NCBI RefSeq assembly: GCF_028748185.1
Contig: NZ_CP118164.1
Coordinates: 3,038,001-3,102,000, forward strand
DNA length: 64,000 nt
Origin: Bremerella sp. P1
GTDB lineage: Bacteria; Planctomycetota; Planctomycetia; Pirellulales; Pirellulaceae
Direction of reading: 5' to 3'
In this document: positions 29,445-44,628 of the stretch, piece after piece
How the letters are laid out: the number at the start of each line of letters is the position of its first letter
Numbering within the stretch: position 1 is the stretch's first letter
The notes under the pieces: model-generated
Told to the model about the DNA's origin: nothing
The model's input: the letters and a program-made list of their open reading frames with translations, nothing else
Database searches by the model: none
Program-made: the position numbers and the translations under genes

Positions 29445-31649
29445 ATGCAACGATTCCTTAAGTTTGCTTTTACGATCGCTCTCCTTGTTGGTTCGGTCAT
29501 CGTTTCCGATGCACTGGCACAGCAACCGGAACAGCCCGCGCCCGAAGCACCTGTCGACACGGCGGCGATTCAAGCAATTAAAGAGTCGAACCCGACCACA
29601 GCTGAGCAGTTGATCAATGCGGCCATTCTTTCGGTCGATCTGGGCCGTGCCGATTTGGCCAAAGCCTATCTGAATAAGTTGATTCAGAACGATCCTCCCG
29701 AAGACGAGGTTCTGGCCGCTCAGCAGAAGCTGGGGACCGGTCGTATCTTCCGTCTGCAATCGATCGATGCGCTGCAGCCTGAGGGTGCCAAGGCAGCGAC
29801 CTTGCTGCTGACCAAGCTCGACACCTACTTCAAAGATCCGCAGCGACTTGGCCAGCTTGTCGATCAATTGATTGACAAGGATGAAGTCACACGCAAAAAG
29901 GCGGTTCAACAACTGAAGAACGCTGGTGCCGACGCTGCCAATCCGCTGTTTGCCGCGCTCGCCGACCCCAGCCGAGAAGCCGTCCGTCCCGCTGCCAAGA
30001 AGATGCTGGTCCTGCTTGATCGGCCGATCCGTGATCCGCTGCTCGCGGCGCTCGATAGTTCCGATCCATTGCTCGTCGCCGAACTGGTCGACGTTGCCCG
30101 GCAGCTCGACCTGACGCAAGCCACGCAGTTCCTTGTGGGGCCGTACGTTCTGACCGATGACGATCAGTTGCGATCGGCGATCGGTGAGTACCTGGATGCG
30201 ACGGTCAAGTCGCGACCGAGCGAGAGCGACGTCAAAACCTACCTGATCAAGCGGGTAAAGATGTATCTGGGCGATGGTCCGATGTTTACGGTCAACGAAG
30301 AGGGCCTGGTCGAACTTTGGACGTGGGATGCCGCCAAGAAGCAAGTCGTGATGACCCCGGTTCCACCGGCGGATGCAGAAGTGATCACCGCTGGTCAGTT
30401 ACTTCGCGACCTCTACGCGCTGGACCAAACCAATGCCGAGGTCCAGGTTCAAGCCGCTTTGGCTGCCATGCAGCGAATGGGTGTCTTGGGCGAGTCTGAT
30501 GCCGAACTCAAGAAACTGGTTGACCAGCACGGAGTCGAGCTTCTCCAGGCAGCACTAACCAAAGCCCTGGAAGATCGTAAGTTCTCGCAGGCCGCGGTTG
30601 TTGCCTGTGAGCAGATCGGCGCGACCAAGAACGCGGACCTATTGATCGCGGTTGAAGGAAAGCTTAGCCCATTGGCTTTGGCCCTGCAGTCGCCTGTGTA
30701 TCGCATCCGCCGAGCCGCTGCGAAAGCGATTCTGACCATCGATCCGAAGACGCCGTATGCCGGTTCAGCCGAACTGTTGGATACGCTCGGTTTCATGGCG
30801 GCCGCCCAGGGCAAGCGAAATATCTTGCTGGGTGAACTGCATCAACAAAATGCCCAACGCATGGCTGGTCTGCTGGCGGAACTGCAGCTTGAACCGCTGG
30901 TCACACCAGGGGGCCGAGAGTTCTTCAAGCAAGCCTACTCCTCGCCGGACGTGGAAGCCATATTTATCAGCAAGCCACTGGCTTTACCGGCCATGATGGA
31001 GTCGGTTCAGATCCTGCGGAAAGATCGCCGCACGGCCGATCTGCCAATTGGGATCATCGCCCCGATTGGTGAAGTCGTTCATTATCAGCTGCGAACCAAG
31101 GACGATCCGCTGACCGTGGTGATGATTCGTCCCAACGATGTCGAAGGCTTTGTCTTTCAGTTGCAGCAGCTTTACCTGGCCCAGGGGCGATTGCTGGTTC
31201 CGGCCGACGAACGCGAAGCCGATGCCGAGTTCGCGATCGCCGAAATCAGCCGCATGCTGGATGCGTCCGATGAATACGACTTCTACGACTTCCTGAAAGT
31301 TGAAGAGATTGGCGTCCGCCGCCTGGTGGACCAAAGCGTCACTGCGAATGTTGCCAACCTGCTTGGCAAGCTTGGTACGCCTGCCGCTCAAACGGCATTG
31401 GTCGACTATGCCAGCGATCCATTCAATCCAGCTGCCCTGCGTCAGGCATGTGCCGACGCATTGAAGTCCGCGATTGAGCGTCGCGGGATCCTCCTCACCA
31501 AAGATCAGATCGTCGCCCAGTACGACCGCTATAACGCCTCGGAGGAATTGGACCCCGAGACGCAGGCCGTGCTTGGCAAAATTCTGGACATCATCGAGGC
31601 GCCGACCCAAGACGTTCGTTTCGACCAACCGGCCAAGATCGGCTCGTAG
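29445..31649 (+). CDS. Secreted HEAT-repeat protein
   Basis: A 734-residue protein with a clear signal peptide (AFTIALLVGSVIVSDALAQQ), then a Pro/Gln-rich linker. Helical repeats with HEAT-like spacing follow (LVDQLIDKDEVTRKKAVQQL; NPLFAALADPSREAVRPAAKK; SPVYRIRRAAAKAIL; ANLLGKLGTPAAQTALVDYAS). HEAT repeats are protein-interaction scaffolds, here probably in the periplasm. It is the first of three closely linked genes: the sigma-54 activator starts 7 bases after its stop. Function of the protein is not known. Confidence 0.78.
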   Translation: MQRFLKFAFTIALLVGSVIVSDALAQQPEQPAPEAPVDTAAIQAIKESNPTTAEQLINAAILSVDLGRADLAKAYLNKLIQNDPPEDEVLAAQQKLGTGRIFRLQSIDALQPEGAKAATLLLTKLDTYFKDPQRLGQLVDQLIDKDEVTRKKAVQQLKNAGADAANPLFAALADPSREAVRPAAKKMLVLLDRPIRDPLLAALDSSDPLLVAELVDVARQLDLTQATQFLVGPYVLTDDDQLRSAIGEYLDATVKSRPSESDVKTYLIKRVKMYLGDGPMFTVNEEGLVELWTWDAAKKQVVMTPVPPADAEVITAGQLLRDLYALDQTNAEVQVQAALAAMQRMGVLGESDAELKKLVDQHGVELLQAALTKALEDRKFSQAAVVACEQIGATKNADLLIAVEGKLSPLALALQSPVYRIRRAAAKAILTIDPKTPYAGSAELLDTLGFMAAAQGKRNILLGELHQQNAQRMAGLLAELQLEPLVTPGGREFFKQAYSSPDVEAIFISKPLALPAMMESVQILRKDRRTADLPIGIIAPIGEVVHYQLRTKDDPLTVVMIRPNDVEGFVFQLQQLYLAQGRLLVPADEREADAEFAIAEISRMLDASDEYDFYDFLKVEEIGVRRLVDQSVTANVANLLGKLGTPAAQTALVDYASDPFNPAALRQACADALKSAIERRGILLTKDQIVAQYDRYNASEELDPETQAVLGKILDIIEAPTQDVRFDQPAKIGS

Positions 31650-31656
31650 GTTAGCA

Positions 31657-32742
31657 ATGGGACTGTATTCCGAAACGACTTCGAATTACACGCAAGACTA
31701 CGCACCCTTAGGGTACGAACCACCCATCCCCGGCCTGATCGGATCGAGTAAGGCTATGGGGGACGTCTATCGTCTCACGCGCAAAGTCGCCCAGACGAAT
31801 GCTTCCGTGCTTCTGCTCGGTGAAACGGGTACCGGTAAGGAAATGATTGCCTCGGCAGTGCACCGCCTGAGCCAGCGAGCTTCGGGGCCTTTCGTGAAGG
31901 TGAACTGTGGTGCTCTGAGTGAAAGCCTCTTGGAAAGTGAACTGTTCGGTCACGTTCGTGGGGCCTTTACCGGGGCCATCGGCAACCGCACCGGGCGATT
32001 TGAAGCAGCCCACGGTGGCAGCATCTTCCTCGATGAAATCAACTCCACCACGCTGCACCTGCAGGTGAAACTGCTACGCGTGCTGCAAGAACGTGAATTT
32101 GAACGCGTTGGTGATACGGCCACGATCCGAGTTGATACCCGCGTGATTGCCGCGAGTAACCGTCACCTCTTGGAAGAAGTTGGTGAAGGCAAGTTCCGTG
32201 AAGACTTGTACTGGCGACTCAATGTCGTTCCGATCCGCATTCCGCCCCTGCGTGAACGCCGCGAGGACATCCCCGAACTGGTCGCTCACTTTCTGAACGT
32301 CTACAGCGAAGTCAACGATCGACACGTGGTTCACATCCAGCGCGAAGCGATGGAAGCCTTGCAGGACCATAGCTGGCCCGGGAATGTGCGTGAGCTGCAA
32401 AACTACGTCGAACGCGCCGTCGTGTTGGCCGAAGGGGACGAACTGGCGATAGACCTTCTGCCGCCAGAGATTCGCAGCGGCGATAATCGCTCGGCCATGA
32501 GTCTCGGCCGCGGTGTGGCTGACTTCGACACGCTGGCATTTGAAGTCGTTCAGCAAGGCCTGCAAGATGCCGACGCAGAAGCGGAAGACCTCCACTCGCG
32601 CGTTGTGAATCGCGTCGAGAAAGAACTGATCGTTCAGGTCATGTCTTCCTGTGCGAACGTGCAAACCAAGGCTGCTACTCGCCTGGGTATCAATCGCAAT
32701 ACGCTGCATAAGAAGCTGAAAGAATACGAGATCGAGTCGTGA
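31657..32742 (+). CDS. Sigma-54-dependent transcriptional activator without a sensor domain
   Basis: A 361-residue bacterial enhancer-binding protein. AAA+ domain: Walker A GETGTGKE (55-62), the sigma-54 contact loop GAFTGA (102-107), Walker B IFLDEI (123-128), arginine-finger region near [18 protein letters not shown], and [12 protein letters not shown] Fis-type helix-turn-helix ends the protein ([21 protein letters not shown]). Only ~25 residues precede the AAA+ domain, so there is no receiver, GAF or PAS domain; control must come from another protein or from expression. The GTG start of the next gene overlaps its stop by 4 bases. An upstream in-frame extension into the HEAT gene is rejected. 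Confidence 0.92.
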   Translation: MGLYSETTSNYTQDYAPLGYEPPIPGLIGSSKAMGDVYRLTRKVAQTNASVLLLGETGTGKEMIASAVHRLSQRASGPFVKVNCGALSESLLESELFGHVRGAFTGAIGNRTGRFEAAHGGSIFLDEINSTTLHLQVKLLRVLQEREFERVGDTATIRVDTRVIAASNRHLLEEVGEGKFREDLYWRLNVVPIRIPPLRERREDIPELVAHFLNVYSEVNDRHVVHIQREAMEALQDHSWPGNVRELQNYVERAVVLAEGDELAIDLLPPEIRSGDNRSAMSLGRGVADFDTLAFEVVQQGLQDADAEAEDLHSRVVNRVEKELIVQVMSSCANVQTKAATRLGINRNTLHKKLKEYEIES

Positions 32743-33773
32743 TCGCCCAAGGGCAGGCTGAGCTTCCGGCTGAAAGGTCGTGGAAGCAGTTCCTTATTGC
32801 TCGTCTCTGGCGTTATTCTTCTTTGCTGATCGTCCTGCTCGCTGCGGCAACCATTCTGACAGGGTTTGCCCGAATCTACTGGGTGTGGGATCTTCTGGCC
32901 AACCTAAGGGTTCAACAGGTTCTCGTCGCGGTCGTATTGATCGCCACCTGTGCGATCTATCGGCGATGGATATGGCTCGCCATTCCCCTGGCTTGTTTCC
33001 TGGTACATACGCCCTGGTTTTTGCCTGGCCTCCAGAATGTTGGTGGAGTGCCTGACGTTCAGCATGTGATGAATGTAACCGTTTGCAACGTGTTGACGAG
33101 TAATCGAAACGTCGATGCCGTACTAGCCGACATCCTCCGCGACCAGCCTGATGTCTTCGTCGTGCTGGAGATCGACTCCCAGTGGGCAGAAGAGATCGAA
33201 GCCGCCACGCATACAGACTACGCGTATAAGGTAATTCACCCGGACGATCGCGGGAACTTTGGCATGGGGCTCTATTCGCGTCACCCGATCCAGCACTGGC
33301 AGATCTTTCGTTTGAATGAAGGGATTGCTTCAATCGAAGCGGTAGTGGACGTCGAAGGGACATCGTATCGTGTTATCGGAACGCACCCGTTGCCGCCGAT
33401 CCGAGACCGTGGATTTCGCTCGCGGAACCAGCACCTGCAAATGTTGGCACAGAGAGTCCAACATCCCGAATCGGCATACGAAGGGCTACCCACGATTGTG
33501 ATGGGAGACTTCAACGTAACGCCCTGGTCTCCCTTCTTTCACGACTTTGAATTGGCCAGCGGGCTGCGAAGAGCCGAGCACGTCGCCAACATGACACCCA
33601 CTTGGTATGTCATGCCGATCTTCCCACTGGGGCTGTCGCTCGACCACATCTTCATCAGCGACGATCTTACATACTGGGGACGAGAGGTCGGCGGCCCGAT
33701 GGGTTCGGACCATCGCAGCGTGAGCGTCACCGTCAGCCCGAAAGTGCGAGGAGACGGAGTGTTCATGAACTAG
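32739..33773 (+). CDS. Membrane-anchored endonuclease/exonuclease/phosphatase family protein
   Basis: A 344-residue protein starting at GTG 32739, which overlaps the stop of the sigma-54 activator (GTGA). Three hydrophobic segments at about 29-48, 60-77 and 80-98 are followed by a EEP-fold hydrolase domain: VCNVLTSNRNVDAVLADIL, VVLEID, VIGTHPLPP, MGDFNVTPWSP and GSDHRSVSV. Conserved Glu, Asp/Asn and the terminal SDH are present, so a metal-dependent phosphodiesterase or phosphatase is likely. The catalytic domain probably lies outside the membrane. Substrate could be a phospholipid, nucleic acid or other phosphodiester. Confidence 0.85.
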   Translation: MIAQGQAELPAERSWKQFLIARLWRYSSLLIVLLAAATILTGFARIYWVWDLLANLRVQQVLVAVVLIATCAIYRRWIWLAIPLACFLVHTPWFLPGLQNVGGVPDVQHVMNVTVCNVLTSNRNVDAVLADILRDQPDVFVVLEIDSQWAEEIEAATHTDYAYKVIHPDDRGNFGMGLYSRHPIQHWQIFRLNEGIASIEAVVDVEGTSYRVIGTHPLPPIRDRGFRSRNQHLQMLAQRVQHPESAYEGLPTIVMGDFNVTPWSPFFHDFELASGLRRAEHVANMTPTWYVMPIFPLGLSLDHIFISDDLTYWGREVGGPMGSDHRSVSVTVSPKVRGDGVFMN

Positions 33774-34702
33774 CTCCACTCGTGTCGCGTGTGCGACCAA
33801 CTTCCATCGGGGTAAAGCTTCAGCTCCATCCAACACGCCGGGCAGCCGAGATACTCTTTTCCGCCCCACCAATTCCCACTCACTGCTCCACCGCAGATAT
33901 AAGTGGTGTCATCGACGTCGACGCGATCGACCGTATGCATGTGACCGCTCAAGCATAGTTTTACCCGCGGGTACTTACGAAATAGCTTTCGGATGTCGGC
34001 CAGCTTATGCGCCGACCAGCCGGAAGGCACGACGTATCCTTTGCCCAGGCCTTTGTCGGTGGATGGTTCGTAGAAGTGCGTCACGGACATCAGCGGAGCA
34101 TGGGTGACCACGCAGGCCGGCTTGTCGCTCTTGGCGAGTTCCTCTTCAAACCACTTCCACTGGGCATCATCGATTTCGCATCCGTTATGTTGAAACGTAT
34201 CGAGCAAGAAGAACTGCCATCCGCCGTGTTCGGCCGCGTAGTACCGCGAAGGCATGCCGAACGTTTCAACGGCTCGCTTCTTCTCGAGGTAGCTTTCTGC
34301 CTGGTCTTTGACATGGTCTTTCCAACGGATGTCATGATTGCCAATGCAACTGACGCTGGGGACCTTGAGTCGGTCGATGACGTTCTCTTTCCATTGCTGG
34401 AACTGGATGTCGACTTGCTCGTCGGCTTGCCCGCCGTCAACCGCCATGACATTGTCGCCGCCAAAGACAAACAGCCCGGGCGATGTTTCGCGCGATTGGA
34501 TCGTGTCCAGAAGCTGCTCGACCTTCTGCATGACCTCGCCGTTTCCTGCCGGCTGATGGGTATCGGTCAGGAAGGCCACCGTAAAGGGGCTATCGGTTGT
34601 CGAGTTGGTTGAGTTAGTCTCTTCGGCCAAGGTGACGCCGCCGGTGAGGGCCAGGCTGCCGCCGAATAAGGTTTGTAAGAATGAACGACGTATGAGAGAC
34701 AT
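33770..34702 (-). CDS. Tat-exported metallophosphoesterase
   Basis: A 310-residue protein beginning MSLIRRSFLQTLFGG, a twin-arginine signal. The calcineurin-like motifs follow in order: AFLTDTHQ (DxH), FGGDN (GD), SCIGNHD (GNHD), VTHAPL, and LSGHMHT (GHxH). It should hydrolyse phosphoesters in the periplasm with two bound metals. Start at 34702 fits the RR motif; an upstream in-frame ATG at 34714 adds only 4 residues. The gene ends tail-to-tail with the EEP gene, overlapping by 4 bases. Substrate unknown. Confidence 0.86.
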   Translation of the reverse strand: MSLIRRSFLQTLFGGSLALTGGVTLAEETNSTNSTTDSPFTVAFLTDTHQPAGNGEVMQKVEQLLDTIQSRETSPGLFVFGGDNVMAVDGGQADEQVDIQFQQWKENVIDRLKVPSVSCIGNHDIRWKDHVKDQAESYLEKKRAVETFGMPSRYYAAEHGGWQFFLLDTFQHNGCEIDDAQWKWFEEELAKSDKPACVVTHAPLMSVTHFYEPSTDKGLGKGYVVPSGWSAHKLADIRKLFRKYPRVKLCLSGHMHTVDRVDVDDTTYICGGAVSGNWWGGKEYLGCPACWMELKLYPDGSWSHTRHEWS

Positions 34703-35024
34703 CGGGACCTCCAAGCGAAGAGAGTTGGTTGCAGCCAGCTAAATCGAACGATTCGCACCAGCGTTTGAAACGCGATTCTAGTCCCGTTTTCTGATGGATC
34801 GATAAGCAACGGGCCATTTTGCGGACATCGAATGGCGTTCTTACCCAATGCGCACAAATCTCGAAAAACTTCTTACTACATCCCGGTCGTAACCAGCCAC
34901 AGATGCGGGTGACCGTCTTCCCTGCCGATGCTCAGATTGTCCCATCCCCTAAACCCAAGGCCGACGATAGAATACGTCGCTTCCATTTCGGTCCCCTCCC
35001 CTCTCCCGGTCATGTAGTCGTCCT
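34703..35024. other. Intergenic region between a phosphoesterase gene and a UPF0316 gene
   Basis: About 320 bases. No credible coding frame, tRNA or terminator was recognised. A C-rich tract (about 34991-35006) precedes the downstream gene. Divergent promoters for both flanking genes should be here but none stands out. Confidence 0.35.
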
Positions 35025-35597
35025 ATGGAATGGCTTTCGGAACTTTCGCCCTGGGTTTTGGCGCTGTTGATCTTCCTGGTTCGCATGGTCGATGTGTCCA
35101 TTGGAACCTTGCGCACCATTTGTGTCGTTCAAGGACGCATGGGGCTATCAGTCGTGCTGGGCTTCTTTGAAGTGCTGATTTGGATTGCGGCCTTGTCGCA
35201 GGTCATCATGGGGGTTTCGGAGAGTCCGATCTTGATGGTTGCCTATGCAGGTGGGTTTGCCCTGGGGAACGCCGTGGGGATTGGACTTGAGCGACACTTG
35301 GCCTTGGGCTCGGTGGTGGTTCGCATCATTGCCCAGGAGGACGACGCCGAAATCGTGCGAACGCTGAGAACGAGCGGCTTTCGCGCTACGACCTTTGAGG
35401 GAGAAGGGGTAGAAGGCCCGGTCGACCTGATTTATGTCCGCTGCGCCCGGCGTGAGGTCGCCAAGCTATTGAAGATGGTGAAGTTTCTGAAGCCGAACGT
35501 GTTCTACACGGTCGAGCCGGTCCAGGAGCAAAGCGAACGCTTCGCCGAAGCGCTGCCGCATGCAACCGGTTGGCGTGCTGTCTTCAAGATGAAGTGA
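35025..35597 (+). CDS. UPF0316/DUF2179-type membrane protein
   Basis: A 190-residue protein with three N-terminal hydrophobic helices (about 10-28, 36-56, 62-84), the motif VDVSIGTLRTICVVQGR typical of UPF0316, and a soluble C-terminal DUF2179-like domain (VVVRIIAQEDDAEIVRTLRTSGFRATTFEGEG). The family is widespread and its role is not established; the C-terminal domain may bind a small ligand. It appears to be transcribed alone. Confidence 0.82.
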   Translation: MEWLSELSPWVLALLIFLVRMVDVSIGTLRTICVVQGRMGLSVVLGFFEVLIWIAALSQVIMGVSESPILMVAYAGGFALGNAVGIGLERHLALGSVVVRIIAQEDDAEIVRTLRTSGFRATTFEGEGVEGPVDLIYVRCARREVAKLLKMVKFLKPNVFYTVEPVQEQSERFAEALPHATGWRAVFKMK

Positions 35598-35731
35598 ATT
35601 GTTGGGGGTTACGGCCGTAAACTGCCTTACCGCTGCTTGACCCCTGGGCAGCGGTACTAAAGAATCGGGAGATTGAATTCGCCCCCCAGATGCGCCCTGA
35701 GTGGGCTCGCAATGAAATAGGAGTTCGTTTG

Positions 35732-36862
35732 ATGCCTGCCCGAACGTTATGGTTGGTCCTTCTGTTGGCTTGTTTAGCTCCCGTCGCTCTCTTGGCTCAA
35801 GCTCCGGAAGGAGCCGCTGAGGCTGAAGCAACCGCTTCGACCGGAGAAAAAGACGATTTCGATACGATGATCGCTCAGTGGAAGGAGATCATCACCGAGC
35901 TTCGCCGCGTTCAGCAGGCCTATCGCCTGGCACCAGAGAAAGACTTGCCTAAGCTTCGTAAGGAGTACAACGAAATCCTGGAGCAGGGCATGGTCTTATT
36001 GCCTAAGATCGAAGACGCTGCCGTGAAACGCCTGGCAACCTCGCCGGACGATCAAGATGCCAAGCTCTTTTTGGCCAAAGTCCTGGCCGATGCCCTGGAA
36101 AAGGATGACTACGAGCGTGGCTATCGTTTAGTCCACTTGCTGCTGGACAACGGGTTCGACGAAAACGAACTGCTGGCTAACCAGGTCGTCGCGGCCTTTG
36201 GGACCGACCACTTCGAAGAGGCAGAAACAGCCTTCAAGAAGCTGCGGGAAAAGATGCTGCCGATCGACGATCGTGTCGGGCAGAACGGTGTCATGGCGAC
36301 CGAACTCAAGGAAAAGTGGGTCCGCGAAGAAGAACTGCGGAAGAAGGAAGCCGAGGCAAATGACCTTCCCCGGGTGAAGATGTCGACCACGCAGGGAGAT
36401 ATGGTCATCGAACTTTACGAAAACGAAGCTCCCGATACGGTTGGCAACTTTGTGAGTCTGGTCGAGAAGAAGTTCTACGACGGTCTCCCATTTCACCGGG
36501 TTCTCCCGCACTTCATGGCTCAAGGTGGTGACCCCCAAGGCGATGGTAGCGGCGGACCGGGATACAACATCTTCTGCGAATGCTATGAAGATGATGCCCG
36601 CGATCACTTCGCCGGCACGCTCAGCATGGCCCATGCGGGCAAGAACACCGGTGGATCGCAGTTCTTCCTGACCTTCCAGGCCACGCCGCATCTCGATGGC
36701 AAGCACACCGTGTTTGGTCGAGTGGTTGAAGGGAAGGATGTCCTTTCCAAGATCACGCGTCGCGAACCAGGTGGGCTATCGGGTCCGGCTGCCGACCGAA
36801 TCTTGAAGGCCGAAGTGATCCGCAAACGCAATCACGAGTACGTACCCAACAAAGCGCCGTAA
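35732..36862 (+). CDS. Exported cyclophilin-type peptidylprolyl isomerase
   Basis: A 376-residue protein. The N-terminus MPARTLWLVLLLACLAPVALLAQA is a signal peptide. About 200 charged helical residues follow, then a cyclophilin domain from ~225 (MSTTQGDMVIELYENEAPDTVGNFVSL; FHRVLPHFMAQGGDPQGDGSGGPGY; SMAHAGKNTGGSQFFLT; HTVFGRVVEG). Catalytic Arg (FHRV) and the FxMxGGD-like and QFF blocks are intact. It should catalyse proline isomerisation during folding outside the cytoplasm. Start chosen at 35732 because TAGGAG lies ~10 bases upstream and the signal peptide then begins at residue 1. The helical N-terminal part may be a chaperone or targeting region. Confidence 0.88.
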   Translation: MPARTLWLVLLLACLAPVALLAQAPEGAAEAEATASTGEKDDFDTMIAQWKEIITELRRVQQAYRLAPEKDLPKLRKEYNEILEQGMVLLPKIEDAAVKRLATSPDDQDAKLFLAKVLADALEKDDYERGYRLVHLLLDNGFDENELLANQVVAAFGTDHFEEAETAFKKLREKMLPIDDRVGQNGVMATELKEKWVREEELRKKEAEANDLPRVKMSTTQGDMVIELYENEAPDTVGNFVSLVEKKFYDGLPFHRVLPHFMAQGGDPQGDGSGGPGYNIFCECYEDDARDHFAGTLSMAHAGKNTGGSQFFLTFQATPHLDGKHTVFGRVVEGKDVLSKITRREPGGLSGPAADRILKAEVIRKRNHEYVPNKAP

Positions 36863-36911
36863 AAACACAACGCGCGCAAAGTTGTATATGTGATCCTGCT
36901 GCGCAAATTTC

Positions 36912-37028
36912 TATAATTATGGCCAGGTTTTCCTGACAAACGAGAGTGTCTCCTTGGCCTTTCATCGGCCTGGCGACCCCTAAGTTCAGTCTCGGTAATG
37001 TAAGGCACGTCCTAAGACGTGCCTTTTT
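36912..37028 (+). ncRNA. Candidate small RNA: orphan promoter and terminator without an ORF
   Basis: A perfect -10 hexamer TATAAT lies at 36912-36917, with only a weak -35 (TGTGAT near 36889). About 85 bases later is a perfect intrinsic terminator: AAGGCACGTC (37002-37011), loop CTAA, GACGTGCCTT (37016-37025) and a T run. No open frame lies between. GGCCAGG near 36921-36927 can pair with CCTTGGCC near 36952-36959. The unit could make a ~105-base RNA, or it may only be the terminator of the isomerase gene. Confidence 0.35.
37002..37028 (+). terminator. Intrinsic terminator downstream of the cyclophilin gene
   Basis: A 10-bp perfect stem (37002-37011 with 37016-37025), 4-base loop, and five T (37024-37028). 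Strong rho-independent terminator. Confidence 0.92.
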
Positions 37029-37322
37029 AATGCGCCCACAATTGCTAGCACTTCTCAAAGCGCCAAACCTTAACGGAAAATAACGCGCAGCTATTCCACG
37101 AAGAGGGCGTTTAAAGGGCTGCTTGTTATGTGGCTAATTTCTGACCACATCACAACTTACGTAAATTGCTACTATTCACCCGTAGTAAACTTAGGGAAAT
37201 TAAACCTCGACATGCTTGACGATGGGGGCTGGGATCAATAACCTTACATTTCGGATTTTAATCTTGGATTTCACCAGTATCTAAATTCCGCATAGTTCCC
37301 CCTTCAATTCCTGAAGACGTTT

Positions 37323-38321
37323 ATGCACGTAAAGTCCCTCAAGGTGTTCTGCGACGTTGTCGGTCAACGCAGCTTCTCACGAGCTGCGGATGAGAACGGC
37401 ATTTCGCAATCTGGCGCGAGCCAGGTGGTGCACCAATTGGAGGAACGTCTCGGGGTGAAGCTTATTGATCGCTCAAAGCGTCCCTTGGTTCCGACCGCCG
37501 AAGGCGAGTTGTACTATCAAGGCTGCCGCCAACTCGTTCAGCGATACTATGCCTTGGAAGAGGACGTCCGCACGTTCCACAAGGAACTCGCCGGACAGGT
37601 AACCATCGCTTCGATCTACTCGGTAGGTCTGAGCCATATGAATGCCTGTGTGCAGGAGTTCTTAGGCAAACATCCCAAGGCAAATGTTCGTCTCCAATAT
37701 CATCACCCCGACACGGTGGTGCAGTTGGTCGAGACGGATCAGGTCGACTTCGGTCTGGTTAGCTATCCGAAGGCGTCCAAGAGTATCAAAGTCGACATGT
37801 GGCGTGCGGAACCCATGTTCCTGGTCTGCGCACCTGGCTGCGAACTAGCCGATCGTGAAACGGTCTGGCTCGACGAACTCGATAGTCGCCGCATGGTGGG
37901 CTTTGACACCCGATTGCAGATTCGTCGCGAAATCGATTTCGTGCTCTCTTCTGCCGGGGCTGACGTTCAAGTTGTCATGGAATTTGACAACATCGAGACT
38001 ATCAAGCGGGCCATCGAGATTGATGCCGGTTTTGGCCTGTTACCGATCGACACGGTAACACGCGAGTTGGAAACCGGTTCGCTCGTGGCTGTGCCTATCG
38101 AAGGAGCCCCCCTGTCTCGACCGCTGGGTATCGTCACCCGGCAAGGCAAAGAGTTAGGGAAGACGGCTCGCCGTTTCATTCAACTGCTGCATGAGAAAGC
38201 AGAAAACTCGGATGCCACTGGCTCCGAGGCGGAAGTTAAACAGGCTTCGGCCAGCTTCGCCGATGAGGAAGCTGCCGGTGCCAATAGTGATCTTGAAAAC
38301 GGAGTTTCGGCACGCACCTAA
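37323..38321 (+). CDS. LysR-family regulator upstream of gltBD
   Basis: A 332-residue LysR-type regulator. The winged helix-turn-helix is at ~1-60 (LKVFCDVVGQRSFSRAADENGISQSGASQVVHQLEERLG) and a two-lobed periplasmic-binding-like effector domain covers ~88-290. The last ~40 residues are acidic, alanine-rich and probably disordered. It is encoded just before gltB on the same strand, with a 134-base gap. By analogy with GltC of Bacillus it may control glutamate synthase in response to a nitrogen or carbon signal; this is inference from position. A weak promoter candidate (TTGACG 37216-37221, TAACCT 37239-37244) lies upstream. Confidence 0.88.
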   Translation: MHVKSLKVFCDVVGQRSFSRAADENGISQSGASQVVHQLEERLGVKLIDRSKRPLVPTAEGELYYQGCRQLVQRYYALEEDVRTFHKELAGQVTIASIYSVGLSHMNACVQEFLGKHPKANVRLQYHHPDTVVQLVETDQVDFGLVSYPKASKSIKVDMWRAEPMFLVCAPGCELADRETVWLDELDSRRMVGFDTRLQIRREIDFVLSSAGADVQVVMEFDNIETIKRAIEIDAGFGLLPIDTVTRELETGSLVAVPIEGAPLSRPLGIVTRQGKELGKTARRFIQLLHEKAENSDATGSEAEVKQASASFADEEAAGANSDLENGVSART

Positions 38322-38455
38322 GACGTTCCCCGCTCGAAGACAAAGTCTCCAAGGGGAATAAGCCTGCGGAGATCTTGTCTACCGACTAGATCCAACACCC
38401 CATTGAAGACATCCGGGCGCGCGGCCCGAAGTTTTAGCTAGAAGAAGGTAGAACC

Positions 38456-44522
<6,067 letters not shown>

Positions 44523-44575
44523 CAGCACTGCTGATGAAAGCAAGGTGTTTCATTTCACCTCATATGCTCTAAGCT

Positions 44576-44609
44576 AGGGTGAGTCGCCAAAATCGACTCA
44601 CCCTTTTTT
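44576..44609 (+). terminator. Intrinsic terminator after gltD
   Basis: An 11-bp perfect stem AGGGTGAGTCG (44576-44586) with CGACTCACCCT (44594-44604), 7-base loop, and a run of T to 44609. It lies just 20 bases before the next ATG. Confidence 0.94.
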
Positions 44610-44628
44610 ATTGCCCGAGCGTGCCCCC

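Noticed and set aside
31474-31656. Upstream in-frame extension of the sigma-54 activator
   Set aside because: It overlaps the HEAT-repeat gene in another frame and is serine/arginine-rich nonsense; ATG 31657 fits gene spacing.
38322-38455. Glutamine-type riboswitch in the gltB leader
   Set aside because: Some GC-rich pairing is present but the conserved core of known glutamine riboswitches was not recognised.
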